The notes under the pieces are model-generated. The model did no database searches. It was not told where the DNA came from and saw nothing but the letters and a program-made list of their open reading frames with translations. The position numbers and the translations under genes were made by a program. This document shows, one piece after another, positions 7,832-15,838 of a DNA stretch of 59,716 nucleotides (position 1 is its first letter; each line of letters begins with the position of its first letter). Origin of the DNA: Prolixibacteraceae bacterium (lineage in GTDB: Bacteria > Bacteroidota > Bacteroidia > Bacteroidales > Prolixibacteraceae); assembly GCA_019163175.1 (NCBI GenBank), contig JAFLKN010000005.1, positions 123,447 through 183,162 of the forward strand. The letters are read 5' to 3'.

Positions 7832-8989
7832 TTGAAAAAACAAACGTACACCGCTACTACTCTGGCTGGTCTGGAAGAAGTACTTGCTCAGGAATTGATT
7901 GAAATTGGTGCCGATGAGGTTCAGATTGGCCGCCGTTCGGTCTACTTTAGCGGCGATTTAAAGTTATTGTACAAGGCCAATTATTGTTTGCGCACGGCTT
8001 TGCGAATTTTGCTTCCTATCGATTCGTACAAAATATTCTCGGCAGACGATCTATATCAGCGAGGAAAAAATTTCAAGTGGGAAGACTTATTTGGTGTTGA
8101 GCAGACTTTTGCGGTGCAGAGTACTGTTTTTTCTGATTTGTTCAACAATTCCATGTATGCCTCACTCAAACTGAAAGACGCTATTGTCGACCGTTTCAGG
8201 TACAAATTTGGAGAGCGTCCATCTATAGATTCCAAGAAACCGGATATCCTAATCAACTTGCACATCAGCAACGAATTTTGCACCATTTCGCTCGATAGCA
8301 GTGGCGAATCGCTGCACAAGCGCGGATACCGGCTCGACCAGAATGAAGCCCCAATGAGCGAAGTTTTGGCTGCGGGGTTAATACGTCTTTCAGGCTGGGA
8401 TCAAAAGAGCGAGTTGATTGATCCGATGTGCGGTTCGGGTACCATTGCCATTGAAGCCGCAATGCTGGCTAACGGACTATACCCCGGAACTGTGCGTAAG
8501 GACTTTCCTTTCCGCAACTGGCGCAATTTTAATTCTGATATGTTTAAGCAAATGGAAGATGAGGTTGGTACTGAAGGTATTTCACCAGTGCGGATTTCTG
8601 CTTCTGATATTTCAAGGCGGAATATTGATATTGCATACCGAAATGCTGAAGCTGCAGGTGTTTTGTCGTTTATCGACTTTAAAGTATCTGACTTTAAGTT
8701 TTTGGAACCAGCTTCCGAAAAACCATTTCTGTTGTTCAATCCACCCTATGGCGAACGCATGACACCCGACGATACCAACTTTTATGCTATGATTGGTGAA
8801 CGTTTGAAACACCACTATTCCAATGCTACGGTTTGGGTCATCAGTACTGCTCAATGCCTGAAATCGATCGGTTTGCGCCCATCACGCAAAATTCCAATCC
8901 TGAACGGTTCGCTGGAATGCAGTTTCCGGAAATATGAATTGTATGCTGGCTCGAAGAAAATATCTCCTGCGAGCGATAGTAAGGAATAA
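7832..8989 (+). CDS. rlmL: THUMP-domain class I RNA methyltransferase (RlmL-like)
   Basis: The 385-residue protein has an N-terminal ferredoxin-like/THUMP region (about 1-160) and a Rossmann methyltransferase domain. The SAM motif is LIDPMCGSGTIAIEAAM and the catalytic motif is LFNPPYGERM (NPPY, typical of exocyclic amino methylation). This matches the RlmL half of E. coli RlmKL, which makes m2G2445 in 23S rRNA; the RlmK half is absent. The start is a TTG at 7832: an in-frame stop lies at 7814-7816 and no ATG occurs until after the THUMP region. The precise target base is inferred. Confidence 0.83.
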   Translation: MKKQTYTATTLAGLEEVLAQELIEIGADEVQIGRRSVYFSGDLKLLYKANYCLRTALRILLPIDSYKIFSADDLYQRGKNFKWEDLFGVEQTFAVQSTVFSDLFNNSMYASLKLKDAIVDRFRYKFGERPSIDSKKPDILINLHISNEFCTISLDSSGESLHKRGYRLDQNEAPMSEVLAAGLIRLSGWDQKSELIDPMCGSGTIAIEAAMLANGLYPGTVRKDFPFRNWRNFNSDMFKQMEDEVGTEGISPVRISASDISRRNIDIAYRNAEAAGVLSFIDFKVSDFKFLEPASEKPFLLFNPPYGERMTPDDTNFYAMIGERLKHHYSNATVWVISTAQCLKSIGLRPSRKIPILNGSLECSFRKYELYAGSKKISPASDSKE

Positions 8990-9061
8990 GGGTTGTAGAA
9001 TGTATTGTTGCGAGATTTCGGTTATGAGTTGCGTAACTCGAACCCCGAATCCCGCAACTCT

Positions 9062-9811
9062 TTATGCGGTCCAAATCTCCCACGATTTTAACGCCTGCAA
9101 ATGCAGCATTTCCAAGCCGTTTTTGGTCTTGGCACCTTGCGCTTTCCCCTTTTTTAGGAATAATGTTTCAGCCGGATTATACACCAGATCGTACAAAACA
9201 TGATGTTCTGTAACAAACTGATATGGTATCTCAGGACAGGCCTCTACCCTCGGAAAAGTGCCCAGCGGCGTGGCGTTGATGATAATCAGATATTCGTTCA
9301 TCAGGTTTTCAGTCAGTTGATTGTATCTGATTTCTTTTTCCTGAAGTTCTTCTTTGGTAGTTGCCGAGAGGTATTTGATTCCTATTTTGTCGAACAGAAA
9401 TTTAATGGCTTTTGAAGCTCCACCTGTTCCCAGAATCAGCGCTTTTTTGTGCTTTTCTTCGAGCATCGGGCAGAGCGAATTTTCAAATCCGTACAAGTCG
9501 GTATTGAATCCTTTTAGGATTCGTTTGCCATTTTTGTTGATGATTTTAACGGTGTTTACCGCGCCAATTTGTGCAGCCTCCTCATCAATTTCGTCCATAA
9601 ACTGCATGATTTGCTGCTTGTACGGAATGGTGCAGTTTAAGCCACAAATGTCTTTCCCCAAACCAAAAATGCCGGGAAATTCATCAATACTATCCAGTTC
9701 GAAATTAACATATTCGTGGTTTGCAAGGTTTTCCTGAGCAAACTTTTCATTGAAAAAGTTTCGGGAAAACGAATGTCCGAGTTTATATCCGATGAGTCCG
9801 TATGTTTTCAT
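9062..9811 (-). CDS. aroE: Shikimate dehydrogenase
   Basis: The protein is 249 residues from the ATG at 9811-9809; the frame is open 14 codons further upstream, but MKTYGLIGYKLGHSFS is the conserved AroE N-terminus. Seen motifs are the substrate site GHSFSRNFFN, NCTIPYKQ with the catalytic lysine, the dinucleotide site ILGTGGASKAI, INATPLGT, and a C-terminal NGLEMLHLQALKSWEIW. It reduces 3-dehydroshikimate to shikimate with NADPH in aromatic amino acid synthesis. It follows uup on the same strand, with a palindromic repeat in the spacer. Confidence 0.93.
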   Translation of the reverse strand: MKTYGLIGYKLGHSFSRNFFNEKFAQENLANHEYVNFELDSIDEFPGIFGLGKDICGLNCTIPYKQQIMQFMDEIDEEAAQIGAVNTVKIINKNGKRILKGFNTDLYGFENSLCPMLEEKHKKALILGTGGASKAIKFLFDKIGIKYLSATTKEELQEKEIRYNQLTENLMNEYLIIINATPLGTFPRVEACPEIPYQFVTEHHVLYDLVYNPAETLFLKKGKAQGAKTKNGLEMLHLQALKSWEIWTA

Positions 9812-9849
9812 AAAAGAAGTTTCAAATTTCAAGTTCCAAGATCGAAGCG

Positions 9850-9874
9850 TCATGCTGAACTTGTTTCAGCATCT
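9850..9874. repeat. Palindromic intergenic repeat
   Basis: An 8-bp perfect inverted repeat (ATGCTGAA at 9852-9859 and TTCAGCAT at 9865-9872) lies in the uup-aroE spacer. The wording (CATGCTGAACTTGTTTCAGC) is one I recall as a recurrent intergenic palindrome in Bacteroidota genomes; that is memory, not a search result. It may act as a transcript-stabilising or attenuating hairpin. Confidence 0.5.
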
Positions 9875-9887
9875 TTAAATTATGAGT

Positions 9888-11750
9888 TTACGCCAGTTCG
9901 CTCAGTTCCAGCCAGCGCATTTCCTTTTCTTCAAGCAGATCGGTTATTTGTCCGAACCGGTTCGATTTTTCGTGCAATTCGCTGTTGCTTAGCGATCCTG
10001 AATTCAGTTCTTCGCCTATTTTTGCCTTTTCTGCTTCGAGCGATTCAATATCTTTTTCGAGTTGATCCAACTCTTTTTTTTCGTTGAAGGTCAGCTTACG
10101 TTCCTTTTCCTTTGCCGGTTTTGGCTGCGCTTTGGGCTCAGGTTTTTTCAGTTTTCGCTCTTGCTCTTCTTCTTCCAGCTGTTTGTTGCGCCAAATGGTA
10201 TAACTTCCCGGAAAGTCTTTAATCGTCCCTTCGCCATCGAAAACAAACAGGTGATCGACAATTTTATCCATAAAATAGCGGTCATGCGAAACAATGATCA
10301 CGCAGCCCTGAAATACACGCAGATATTCTTCCAGAACGGCCAAAGTCATAATGTCCAGATCGTTGGTCGGCTCATCCAGAATCAGAAAATTCGGATTGGT
10401 CATTAGGATGGTACACAAATACAAGCGCCGCTTTTCGCCTCCCGAAAGTTTCTCAATAAACGAATATTGGGTATCCGGCGGGAAAAGGAACGTGGTAAGC
10501 ATTTGCGAGGCTGTGAGCTTTCGTCCGTCTTCAAAATTGATCACTTCTGCAATCTTATTTACGGCATCAATCACCTTATCGCCCGGATTAAATTCGATAC
10601 CGGTTTGCTGATAATAGCCAAAACGGATGGTTTGCCCGATTTCCACCGTTCCCGAATCAGCAGGAATATTCCCCGTTACGATATTTAGGAAGGTCGATTT
10701 TCCGGTACCGTTTTTACCCACAATCCCCACTTTTTCGAACCGCTGAAACTTGTAAGTAAAATCTTTGATCAGGCAAAGATCGCTGTATGATTTACTGATT
10801 TTTTCCAAATCGAGAATTTTATTCCCAATTCGAGAAGAATTCATGCTCAGTTCAATGTTGTTTTCATTTAAATTTTGACCAGCTTTTATAATCAGGTCAT
10901 CCACGCGTTCCATGCGGTATTTCGATTTGTGCCCACGCGCCTGAGGCATCCGTCTCGACCATTCCAACTCAGTGCGAAGCAGGTTCTTTGCCTTTTCAAC
11001 ACTTGTTGCAGTCGATTCCATCCGTTCTTGTCGCTTTTCTAGAAAATACGAATAGTTTCCACGGTGGCGATATATGGTATTGCCCTCCATTTCCAGGATT
11101 TCGTTGCATACCCGATCCAGAAAATAGCGGTCGTGAGTAACCATAAACAGCGTGATCTTTGTTTTTTCGAGGTAGTTTTCCAGCCATTCAATCATTTCCA
11201 GATCAAGGTGGTTGGTAGGCTCGTCCAACATTAGCAAGTCGGGTTCGTTAATCAATACATTAGCCATTGCCACCCGCTTTTTTTGTCCTCCTGAAAGCTC
11301 CGAAATACGTTGGTCGTAGTCAGTAATTTTTAGCTGTGTAAGAATCTGCTTTACTTTTACTTCGAAGTCCCAGGCATGATGGCGTTCCATCAACTCGGTA
11401 TATTTTGCAATGTCTTCTTTACGGTTATGCAGAAGGGCATCTTCAAAATTGCGTATGGTTTCCACCACTTCGTCGCGCGATTGAAAAACGGCTTCAAAAA
11501 CCGTCTGATTGTCGTCTAAATCAGGAATTTGCTTGAGGTAACCAATGCGGATATCGCCGGTTTTAGTGATTTGCCCGAATTCAGGCGTGTCGTTTCCGGC
11601 CAAAATTTCCATGAGTGTGGTTTTACCGGTTCCATTTCGGGCGATAAGGGCAATTTTCTGGTGTTCGAATATGGTGAATGAAATATTTTCGAAGAGCAAC
11701 TGATCGCCAAAGCGCTTCGATAAATTTTCAGCCTGTAAAAACGGAGTCAT
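9888..11750 (-). CDS. uup: ABC-F family ATPase, Uup type
   Basis: The protein is 620 residues from ATG 11750-11748 (MTPFLQAENLSKRFGD). The open frame runs 55 codons further upstream, but that extension has no family resemblance. It holds two ABC domains without membrane segments: Walker A NGTGKTT and GKNGTGKST, signatures LSGGQKKR and LSGGEKRR, Walker B LLMLDEPTNHLD and FLILDEPTNDLD. A charged linker and a C-terminal coiled coil follow (about residues 535-620), the feature that separates Uup from EttA. ABC-F proteins act on ribosomes; Uup is also linked to branched DNA intermediates. The gene is divergent from nth with a 74-base spacer. Confidence 0.9.
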   Translation of the reverse strand: MTPFLQAENLSKRFGDQLLFENISFTIFEHQKIALIARNGTGKTTLMEILAGNDTPEFGQITKTGDIRIGYLKQIPDLDDNQTVFEAVFQSRDEVVETIRNFEDALLHNRKEDIAKYTELMERHHAWDFEVKVKQILTQLKITDYDQRISELSGGQKKRVAMANVLINEPDLLMLDEPTNHLDLEMIEWLENYLEKTKITLFMVTHDRYFLDRVCNEILEMEGNTIYRHRGNYSYFLEKRQERMESTATSVEKAKNLLRTELEWSRRMPQARGHKSKYRMERVDDLIIKAGQNLNENNIELSMNSSRIGNKILDLEKISKSYSDLCLIKDFTYKFQRFEKVGIVGKNGTGKSTFLNIVTGNIPADSGTVEIGQTIRFGYYQQTGIEFNPGDKVIDAVNKIAEVINFEDGRKLTASQMLTTFLFPPDTQYSFIEKLSGGEKRRLYLCTILMTNPNFLILDEPTNDLDIMTLAVLEEYLRVFQGCVIIVSHDRYFMDKIVDHLFVFDGEGTIKDFPGSYTIWRNKQLEEEEQERKLKKPEPKAQPKPAKEKERKLTFNEKKELDQLEKDIESLEAEKAKIGEELNSGSLSNSELHEKSNRFGQITDLLEEKEMRWLELSELA

Positions 11751-11824
11751 ATTTTTTTTCTGCAAAAATAGCATTTTCAGGCTAAGAAAATGGCTAAGTT
11801 TGGAGGCGAGTAAATATGGATTAA

Positions 11825-12481
11825 ATGGATAAGAAAGAATTGTTTGAACGGGTAATTGCCTATTTTCAGAAAGAAATGCCAATTGCGGAGACCGAACTGG
11901 AATACAAAAATCCATACGAGTTGCTGGTTGCGGTTATCCTTTCGGCTCAATGTACCGACAAGCGGGTAAATCTGATTACACCTGACCTGCTGAAGCGGTT
12001 CCCCACACCCGAAAAGATGGCTGAAGTTGAATCGGATGAGGTTTTCGATTACATTCGCTCTTGTTCGTACCCAAACAACAAAGCCAAACATTTGGTGGGC
12101 ATGGCTCGCATGTTGGTAAACGATTTTGGTGGTGAGGTTCCGGAGGATATGGACGAATTGCAAAAGCTTCCTGGTGTGGGACGAAAAACGGCTAACGTAA
12201 TTTTATCTGTTGTATTTAATAAACCGGCTATGGCAGTTGACACGCATGTTTTTCGTGTTTCGGCCCGTATTGGTTTGACGGTAAATTCAAAAACACCGCT
12301 GGAAACCGAAAGACAATTGGTCGAATACTTTCCTGAAGAATTGCTCCCACTGGCACACCACTGGCTCATTTTGCATGGGCGCTACACATGTATGGCTCGT
12401 TCACCTAAATGTGAAAAGTGCGGATTGACAACTGTTTGTAGTTTTTATTGTGCGGAAAAGGGTTTAGATTCCGGCAACTAG
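11825..12481 (+). CDS. nth: Endonuclease III
   Basis: The 218-residue protein is full length for the family. The helix-hairpin-helix is LPGVGRKTANV with the catalytic lysine, and the GPD loop is MAVDTHVFRVSARIGL with the catalytic aspartate. The C-terminus has the [4Fe-4S] motif C-x6-C-x2-C-x5-C (CMARSPKCEKCGLTTVC). It removes oxidised pyrimidines by glycosylase/AP-lyase action in base excision repair. It is transcribed away from uup; the ferredoxin gene 138 bases downstream has its own promoter. Confidence 0.95.
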   Translation: MDKKELFERVIAYFQKEMPIAETELEYKNPYELLVAVILSAQCTDKRVNLITPDLLKRFPTPEKMAEVESDEVFDYIRSCSYPNNKAKHLVGMARMLVNDFGGEVPEDMDELQKLPGVGRKTANVILSVVFNKPAMAVDTHVFRVSARIGLTVNSKTPLETERQLVEYFPEELLPLAHHWLILHGRYTCMARSPKCEKCGLTTVCSFYCAEKGLDSGN

Positions 12482-12558
12482 GAGTAGTGAAAATAAAAGA
12501 TCAGTCTGACTTTAATATTAAATGTTCACAACCGTCCAGAAATTAATATTGTTAATTT

Positions 12559-12588
12559 TTTGATTTTTTGTCAAACTTTGTACATTTG
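12559..12588 (+). promoter_or_regulatory. Bacteroidota-type promoter of the ferredoxin gene
   Basis: TTTG at 12559-12562 and TACATTTG at 12581-12588 (exact TAnnTTTG) are separated by 18 bases, close to the known -33/-7 spacing. The ATG of the ferredoxin gene is at 12620, which leaves a leader of roughly 25 bases. Confidence 0.6.
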
Positions 12589-12619
12589 CTGCATATAAAA
12601 CCAAATAAAAATAAACGTT

Positions 12620-12790
12620 ATGGCTTATAAAATTTCAGAAGAATGTATTGCTTGTGGAACATGCATTGATGAATGTCCTGTAGAAGCGATTTCTGAGGGA
12701 GATATCTACAAAATTGATGCTGATCTTTGCACAGATTGTGGATCTTGCGCCGAAGTTTGTCCGGTTGATGCAATTTCTGTTGCTGAGTAA
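12620..12790 (+). CDS. 2[4Fe-4S] ferredoxin
   Basis: This 56-residue protein starts at ATG 12620 and ends at TAA 12788-12790. It has two C-x2-C-x2-C-x3-C-P clusters (CIACGTCIDECP and CTDCGSCAEVCP), the classic clostridial-type bacterial ferredoxin. It is a soluble low-potential electron carrier for anaerobic enzymes such as pyruvate:ferredoxin oxidoreductase, and also serves radical-SAM enzymes. Strong promoter and terminator elements frame it as a single-gene unit. The product is acidic, as expected. Confidence 0.95.
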   Translation: MAYKISEECIACGTCIDECPVEAISEGDIYKIDADLCTDCGSCAEVCPVDAISVAE

Positions 12791-12813
12791 TTTCCGGCCT
12801 GCATAAAGCTATA

Positions 12814-12850
12814 AAGAAGCTGATCTAAGAAGATCAGCTTCTTTTTTTTG
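12814..12850 (+). terminator. Intrinsic terminator of the ferredoxin gene
   Basis: A perfect 13-bp stem (12814-12826 with 12831-12843), a 4-base loop and a run of eight T residues directly after it form a textbook rho-independent terminator 24 bases past the stop codon. Confidence 0.92.
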
Positions 12851-12912
12851 AGCTTGTTGCAACTATGTGGTCTGATTTTTGTCACTTAATGCTGAATACA
12901 AATAGAAATGCT

Positions 12913-13287
12913 ATGAAGACAATCATTACCTTGATACTCATATTCGTTGTTTCAGTAAGCGGGTTCGCCCAACAAGCAACTTCTCAATCTTCACAATCAG
13001 GCTCAACTCATTCCGGAATTGCAATTTCCAACTTCACAATTACAAAAGTTTATCCTAATCCGGTAAAAGACTTTGTTACTGTCGATATTCATTCTGTTAT
13101 ATCAGGAGAACTTAAAATAAGCCTTTTTAATATTTTGGGAACTGAGATCCGGAAGTGGGAATCGTTTGATCTTAATTATGGAGATCAGCAGCTAAAAATT
13201 GATCTATCTTTTCTGAAAACTGGGGTTTATATTTTTAAAATTTCCAGCTCAAAACAAGTTTGCTCACAGGTGTTCAAGAAAAACTAA
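12913..13287 (+). CDS. Minimal T9SS sorting-domain protein
   Basis: The protein is 124 residues from ATG 12913 (MKTIITLILIFVVSVSGFAQ, a clear signal peptide); an upstream in-frame ATG at 12865 would put 16 polar residues before the signal and is rejected. After a Ser/Gln-rich stretch of about 20 residues, nearly all the rest is a type A sorting tail: VYPNPVKDFVTVDI, LKISLFNILGTEI, LKTGVYIFKI and a basic C-terminus. Such tails normally follow a large cargo domain. Here there is none, so the mature protein would be little more than the tail. It lies between ferredoxin and the first sulfatase; its role is unknown. Confidence 0.75.
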   Translation: MKTIITLILIFVVSVSGFAQQATSQSSQSGSTHSGIAISNFTITKVYPNPVKDFVTVDIHSVISGELKISLFNILGTEIRKWESFDLNYGDQQLKIDLSFLKTGVYIFKISSSKQVCSQVFKKN

Positions 13288-13369
13288 ACTTGTGATTCTT
13301 GATATTTGGTGATACTTTTATACGCTTCGATAATTACTAATGTTGATCGAAGACCTAAAAGAATGAACA

Positions 13370-14893
13370 ATGAATAGATTCTTACCCTTTCTTTCTTTAA
13401 TTCCTTTTGCTGGTGCAAATCTTGACTGTTTTGCCCAAAAACCAACCAATCAACCCAATGTTGTTTTTATTTATGCCGATGATATTGGTTATGGTGATAT
13501 TAGTTGCAATGGCTCCAAAACTATTAAGACTCCAAATATTGATAAACTCGCGGCTCAGGGAGTTCGTTTTACGAATATGCACAGTGCTGCAGCAACCTGC
13601 ACACCTTCCAGATATGCTTTACTTACTGGCGAATATGCATGGCGAAGAGAGGGGACTGGAATTGCTGCCGGAAATGCCGGTTCAATTATAAGGCCTGAAA
13701 GATATACGCTGGCCGATGTATTTAAAAATGCAGGCTACCAAACCGGTGTTGTCGGGAAATGGCATTTGGGGCTTGGAGATCAAACCGGAACGCAGGATTG
13801 GAATGGACATATTACGCCGGGGCCATCGGATATTGGTTTCAATTATTCTTTTATACTGGCAGCTACCGGCGACCGAGTTCCTTGTGTGTATGTTGAAAAT
13901 GAACGCATATTCAATCTTGATCCCAAAGATCCGATTTTTGTTGATTATGAGAAGAATTTTGATGGTGAACCAACCGGTAAATTAAATCCGGAATTGCTGA
14001 AAATGCATCCAAGTCACGGGCACGATATGTCGATTGTGAATGGCATTTCGCGTATTGGATTTATGAAAGGTGGTAAATCTGCCTTGTGGAAAGATGAGGA
14101 AATGGCTGATGTAATTACTTCAAAAGCCGTTGAATACATCGAAAAAAATAAAAATAAACCGTTCTTCCTGTATTTTGCCACTCAAGATGCGCACGTTCCA
14201 CGTGTTCCAAATCCTCGTTTTGTGGGAAGCAGTGGAATGGGACCCCGAGGCGATGCCATCATCGAATTCGACTGGTCGGTGGGAGAGGTAATTAGGACAT
14301 TAAAAAAGTTGGGTCTGGAGAAGAATACAATTGTCGTTTTATCGAGCGATAATGGCCCGGTGGTTGATGACGGATATAAAGATCAGGCGGTTGAATTGCT
14401 TGGAAATCATCGGCCTGCAGGCGATTTCAGAGGTGGAAAATACAGCAGTTTTGAAGGAGGAACCCGCGTTCCAGGAATTTTGAGCTGGCCAGGAACTGTA
14501 AAGGCAGGTGTGTCGGAGCAGCTTTTGTGTCAGGTGGATATGGTTGCCACTTTTGCAGAAGTGCTTAAAGTTAAACTTCCGGCAGGTTCTGCGCCCGATA
14601 GTGAGAATTGCATGAATGCCTGGCTAAATAAAGGAGGAAAAGGACGCGAATATCTGGTACTGCAAAATGTCAACAATAATCTTTCAATTGAAAGTGAAAA
14701 CTGGAAGTTTATTGCTCCCGGTAAGGGCTCAGCCTACAGTGCTCTTACCAATACTGAGTTTGGAAATCTGAATCAGGATCAATTGTATGATTTATCGAAA
14801 GATATTGGCGAAAAAGTAAATGTGGCAGCTCATCATCCTGAAGTTGTTGAAAAACTGAGAACTAAACTGGAGCAGATAAAAATTGCCAAATAA
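13370..14893 (+). CDS. Exported type I sulfatase
   Basis: This 507-residue sulfatase has an N-terminal signal peptide (about 1-22). The formylglycine motif is CTPSR with C77, the calcium ligands D37/D38 lie in YADDIGYGD, and KWHLGLG, DNGPVVDDGY and GGTRVPGI are further family blocks. Family members hydrolyse sulfate esters of glycans after the cysteine is converted to formylglycine; the maturase gene is not in the window. It is separated from the other sulfatases by three genes and ends in a convergent terminator. The substrate is unknown; neighbouring GH2 and sulfatases suggest a sulfated glycan. Confidence 0.92.
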   Translation: MNRFLPFLSLIPFAGANLDCFAQKPTNQPNVVFIYADDIGYGDISCNGSKTIKTPNIDKLAAQGVRFTNMHSAAATCTPSRYALLTGEYAWRREGTGIAAGNAGSIIRPERYTLADVFKNAGYQTGVVGKWHLGLGDQTGTQDWNGHITPGPSDIGFNYSFILAATGDRVPCVYVENERIFNLDPKDPIFVDYEKNFDGEPTGKLNPELLKMHPSHGHDMSIVNGISRIGFMKGGKSALWKDEEMADVITSKAVEYIEKNKNKPFFLYFATQDAHVPRVPNPRFVGSSGMGPRGDAIIEFDWSVGEVIRTLKKLGLEKNTIVVLSSDNGPVVDDGYKDQAVELLGNHRPAGDFRGGKYSSFEGGTRVPGILSWPGTVKAGVSEQLLCQVDMVATFAEVLKVKLPAGSAPDSENCMNAWLNKGGKGREYLVLQNVNNNLSIESENWKFIAPGKGSAYSALTNTEFGNLNQDQLYDLSKDIGEKVNVAAHHPEVVEKLRTKLEQIKIAK

Positions 14894-14894
14894 A

Positions 14895-14934
14895 AAATAG
14901 GAATAGAAATTGATACGAATTTCTATTCCTATTT
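14895..14934. terminator. Bidirectional terminator between convergent genes
   Basis: A perfect 17-bp inverted repeat (14895-14911 with 14918-14934) has a 6-base loop. It lies just after the sulfatase stop codon (14893) and just before the stop of the minus-strand gene at 14955. The A-rich and T-rich outer arms suit both directions. Confidence 0.82.
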
Positions 14935-14954
14935 AATAATGTTTACGCCGGGTT

Positions 14955-15818
14955 TTATAGTTTGTGAATGTAATTGGCGCTTTCTTTGAATGTTTCCGGA
15001 GCCATTTCTACGAAATAGTTTTTTACGCCACTTTTTTCAGCAGCAGCAAATAATTCTTTCCAGTCAACGGCACCTTGTCCAATAGGTACTTGTTTTTCGG
15101 TGACCGACGACCAATCGGCCAGATGGGCTGAGATAAACCGACCCGGATACTTTTTGAAATAGGTTTCAGCTTTGTAGCCAATGCTGATAACTGCTACCTG
15201 AAACTGCATTTTTACAAGTTCAGGATCGAAGTGTTTCAGCAATTCATCGTAAATAAGCACTCCATCAATCTTTTCAAATTCCATATGGTGGTTGTGAAAG
15301 CCAGTCTGAATCCCAGCCTTTTTTGTCTTTGCACCAATTTCGTTGAGTTCGTCAACAGCTTTCATCCAGTCGCTCATTTTGGCATCTTTGGGCAACCAAA
15401 AGCTAGAACAAATCATTTGTTTTTGACCCGATTCCAATGCAAAATCAATCCGCTCACTCAGGTTATTTCGGAGTTCGCCCATTCCGTAATGCGTGCTTTC
15501 CAGAGTCAGCCCCCAATCTTCCACGATTTTTTTCATTTCAGCAGCTTTCATGCTCATTAATGGGCCAAACCCTGAACTTTCGTATCCCGGAGGCGAACAC
15601 ATTTCCACACTTTGGTAACCTTGTCCGGCCATCATTTTCAGCGTTCCTGCAAAATCTTTAATCAGTTGGTCTTTTACTGTCCAAACCTGAAATCCCAAGG
15701 GTTTTTTTAAAGCTTTTGAAGTTGTAGCACTTGTCAGACTTGTTGGAAGTTGGCTTGCCAGCAATGCTGATCCAATTCCCAATGCACTTTTCCCAATAAA
15801 ATGTCTTCTATTCATCAT
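14955..15818 (-). CDS. Exported sugar isomerase/epimerase-like TIM-barrel protein
   Basis: The 287-residue protein has a twin-arginine-like signal (NRRHFIGKSALGIGSALLAS) followed by a xylose-isomerase-like TIM barrel. Conserved blocks are LGFQVWTVKD, GYQSVEM, GFHNHHMEF, GRFISAHLADW and YFVEMAPE. In the usual family the strand before the final metal histidine carries Asp (LDV); here it reads MQFQV with Q207. The gene is 20 bases downstream of an exported Gfo/Idh/MocA gene and is surely cotranscribed. Pairs of such proteins act in oxidation and cleavage of glycosides through 3-keto intermediates (DgpA/DgpBC-type systems). The exact reaction is unknown. Confidence 0.8.
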   Translation of the reverse strand: MMNRRHFIGKSALGIGSALLASQLPTSLTSATTSKALKKPLGFQVWTVKDQLIKDFAGTLKMMAGQGYQSVEMCSPPGYESSGFGPLMSMKAAEMKKIVEDWGLTLESTHYGMGELRNNLSERIDFALESGQKQMICSSFWLPKDAKMSDWMKAVDELNEIGAKTKKAGIQTGFHNHHMEFEKIDGVLIYDELLKHFDPELVKMQFQVAVISIGYKAETYFKKYPGRFISAHLADWSSVTEKQVPIGQGAVDWKELFAAAEKSGVKNYFVEMAPETFKESANYIHKL

Positions 15819-15838
15819 GATAATAGTCGTTTAGTGAA

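Noticed and set aside
11751-11915. Upstream extension of the uup frame
   Set aside because: The extra 55 codons lack resemblance to ABC-F proteins and overlap the start of nth; MTPFLQAENLSKRFGD is the family N-terminus.
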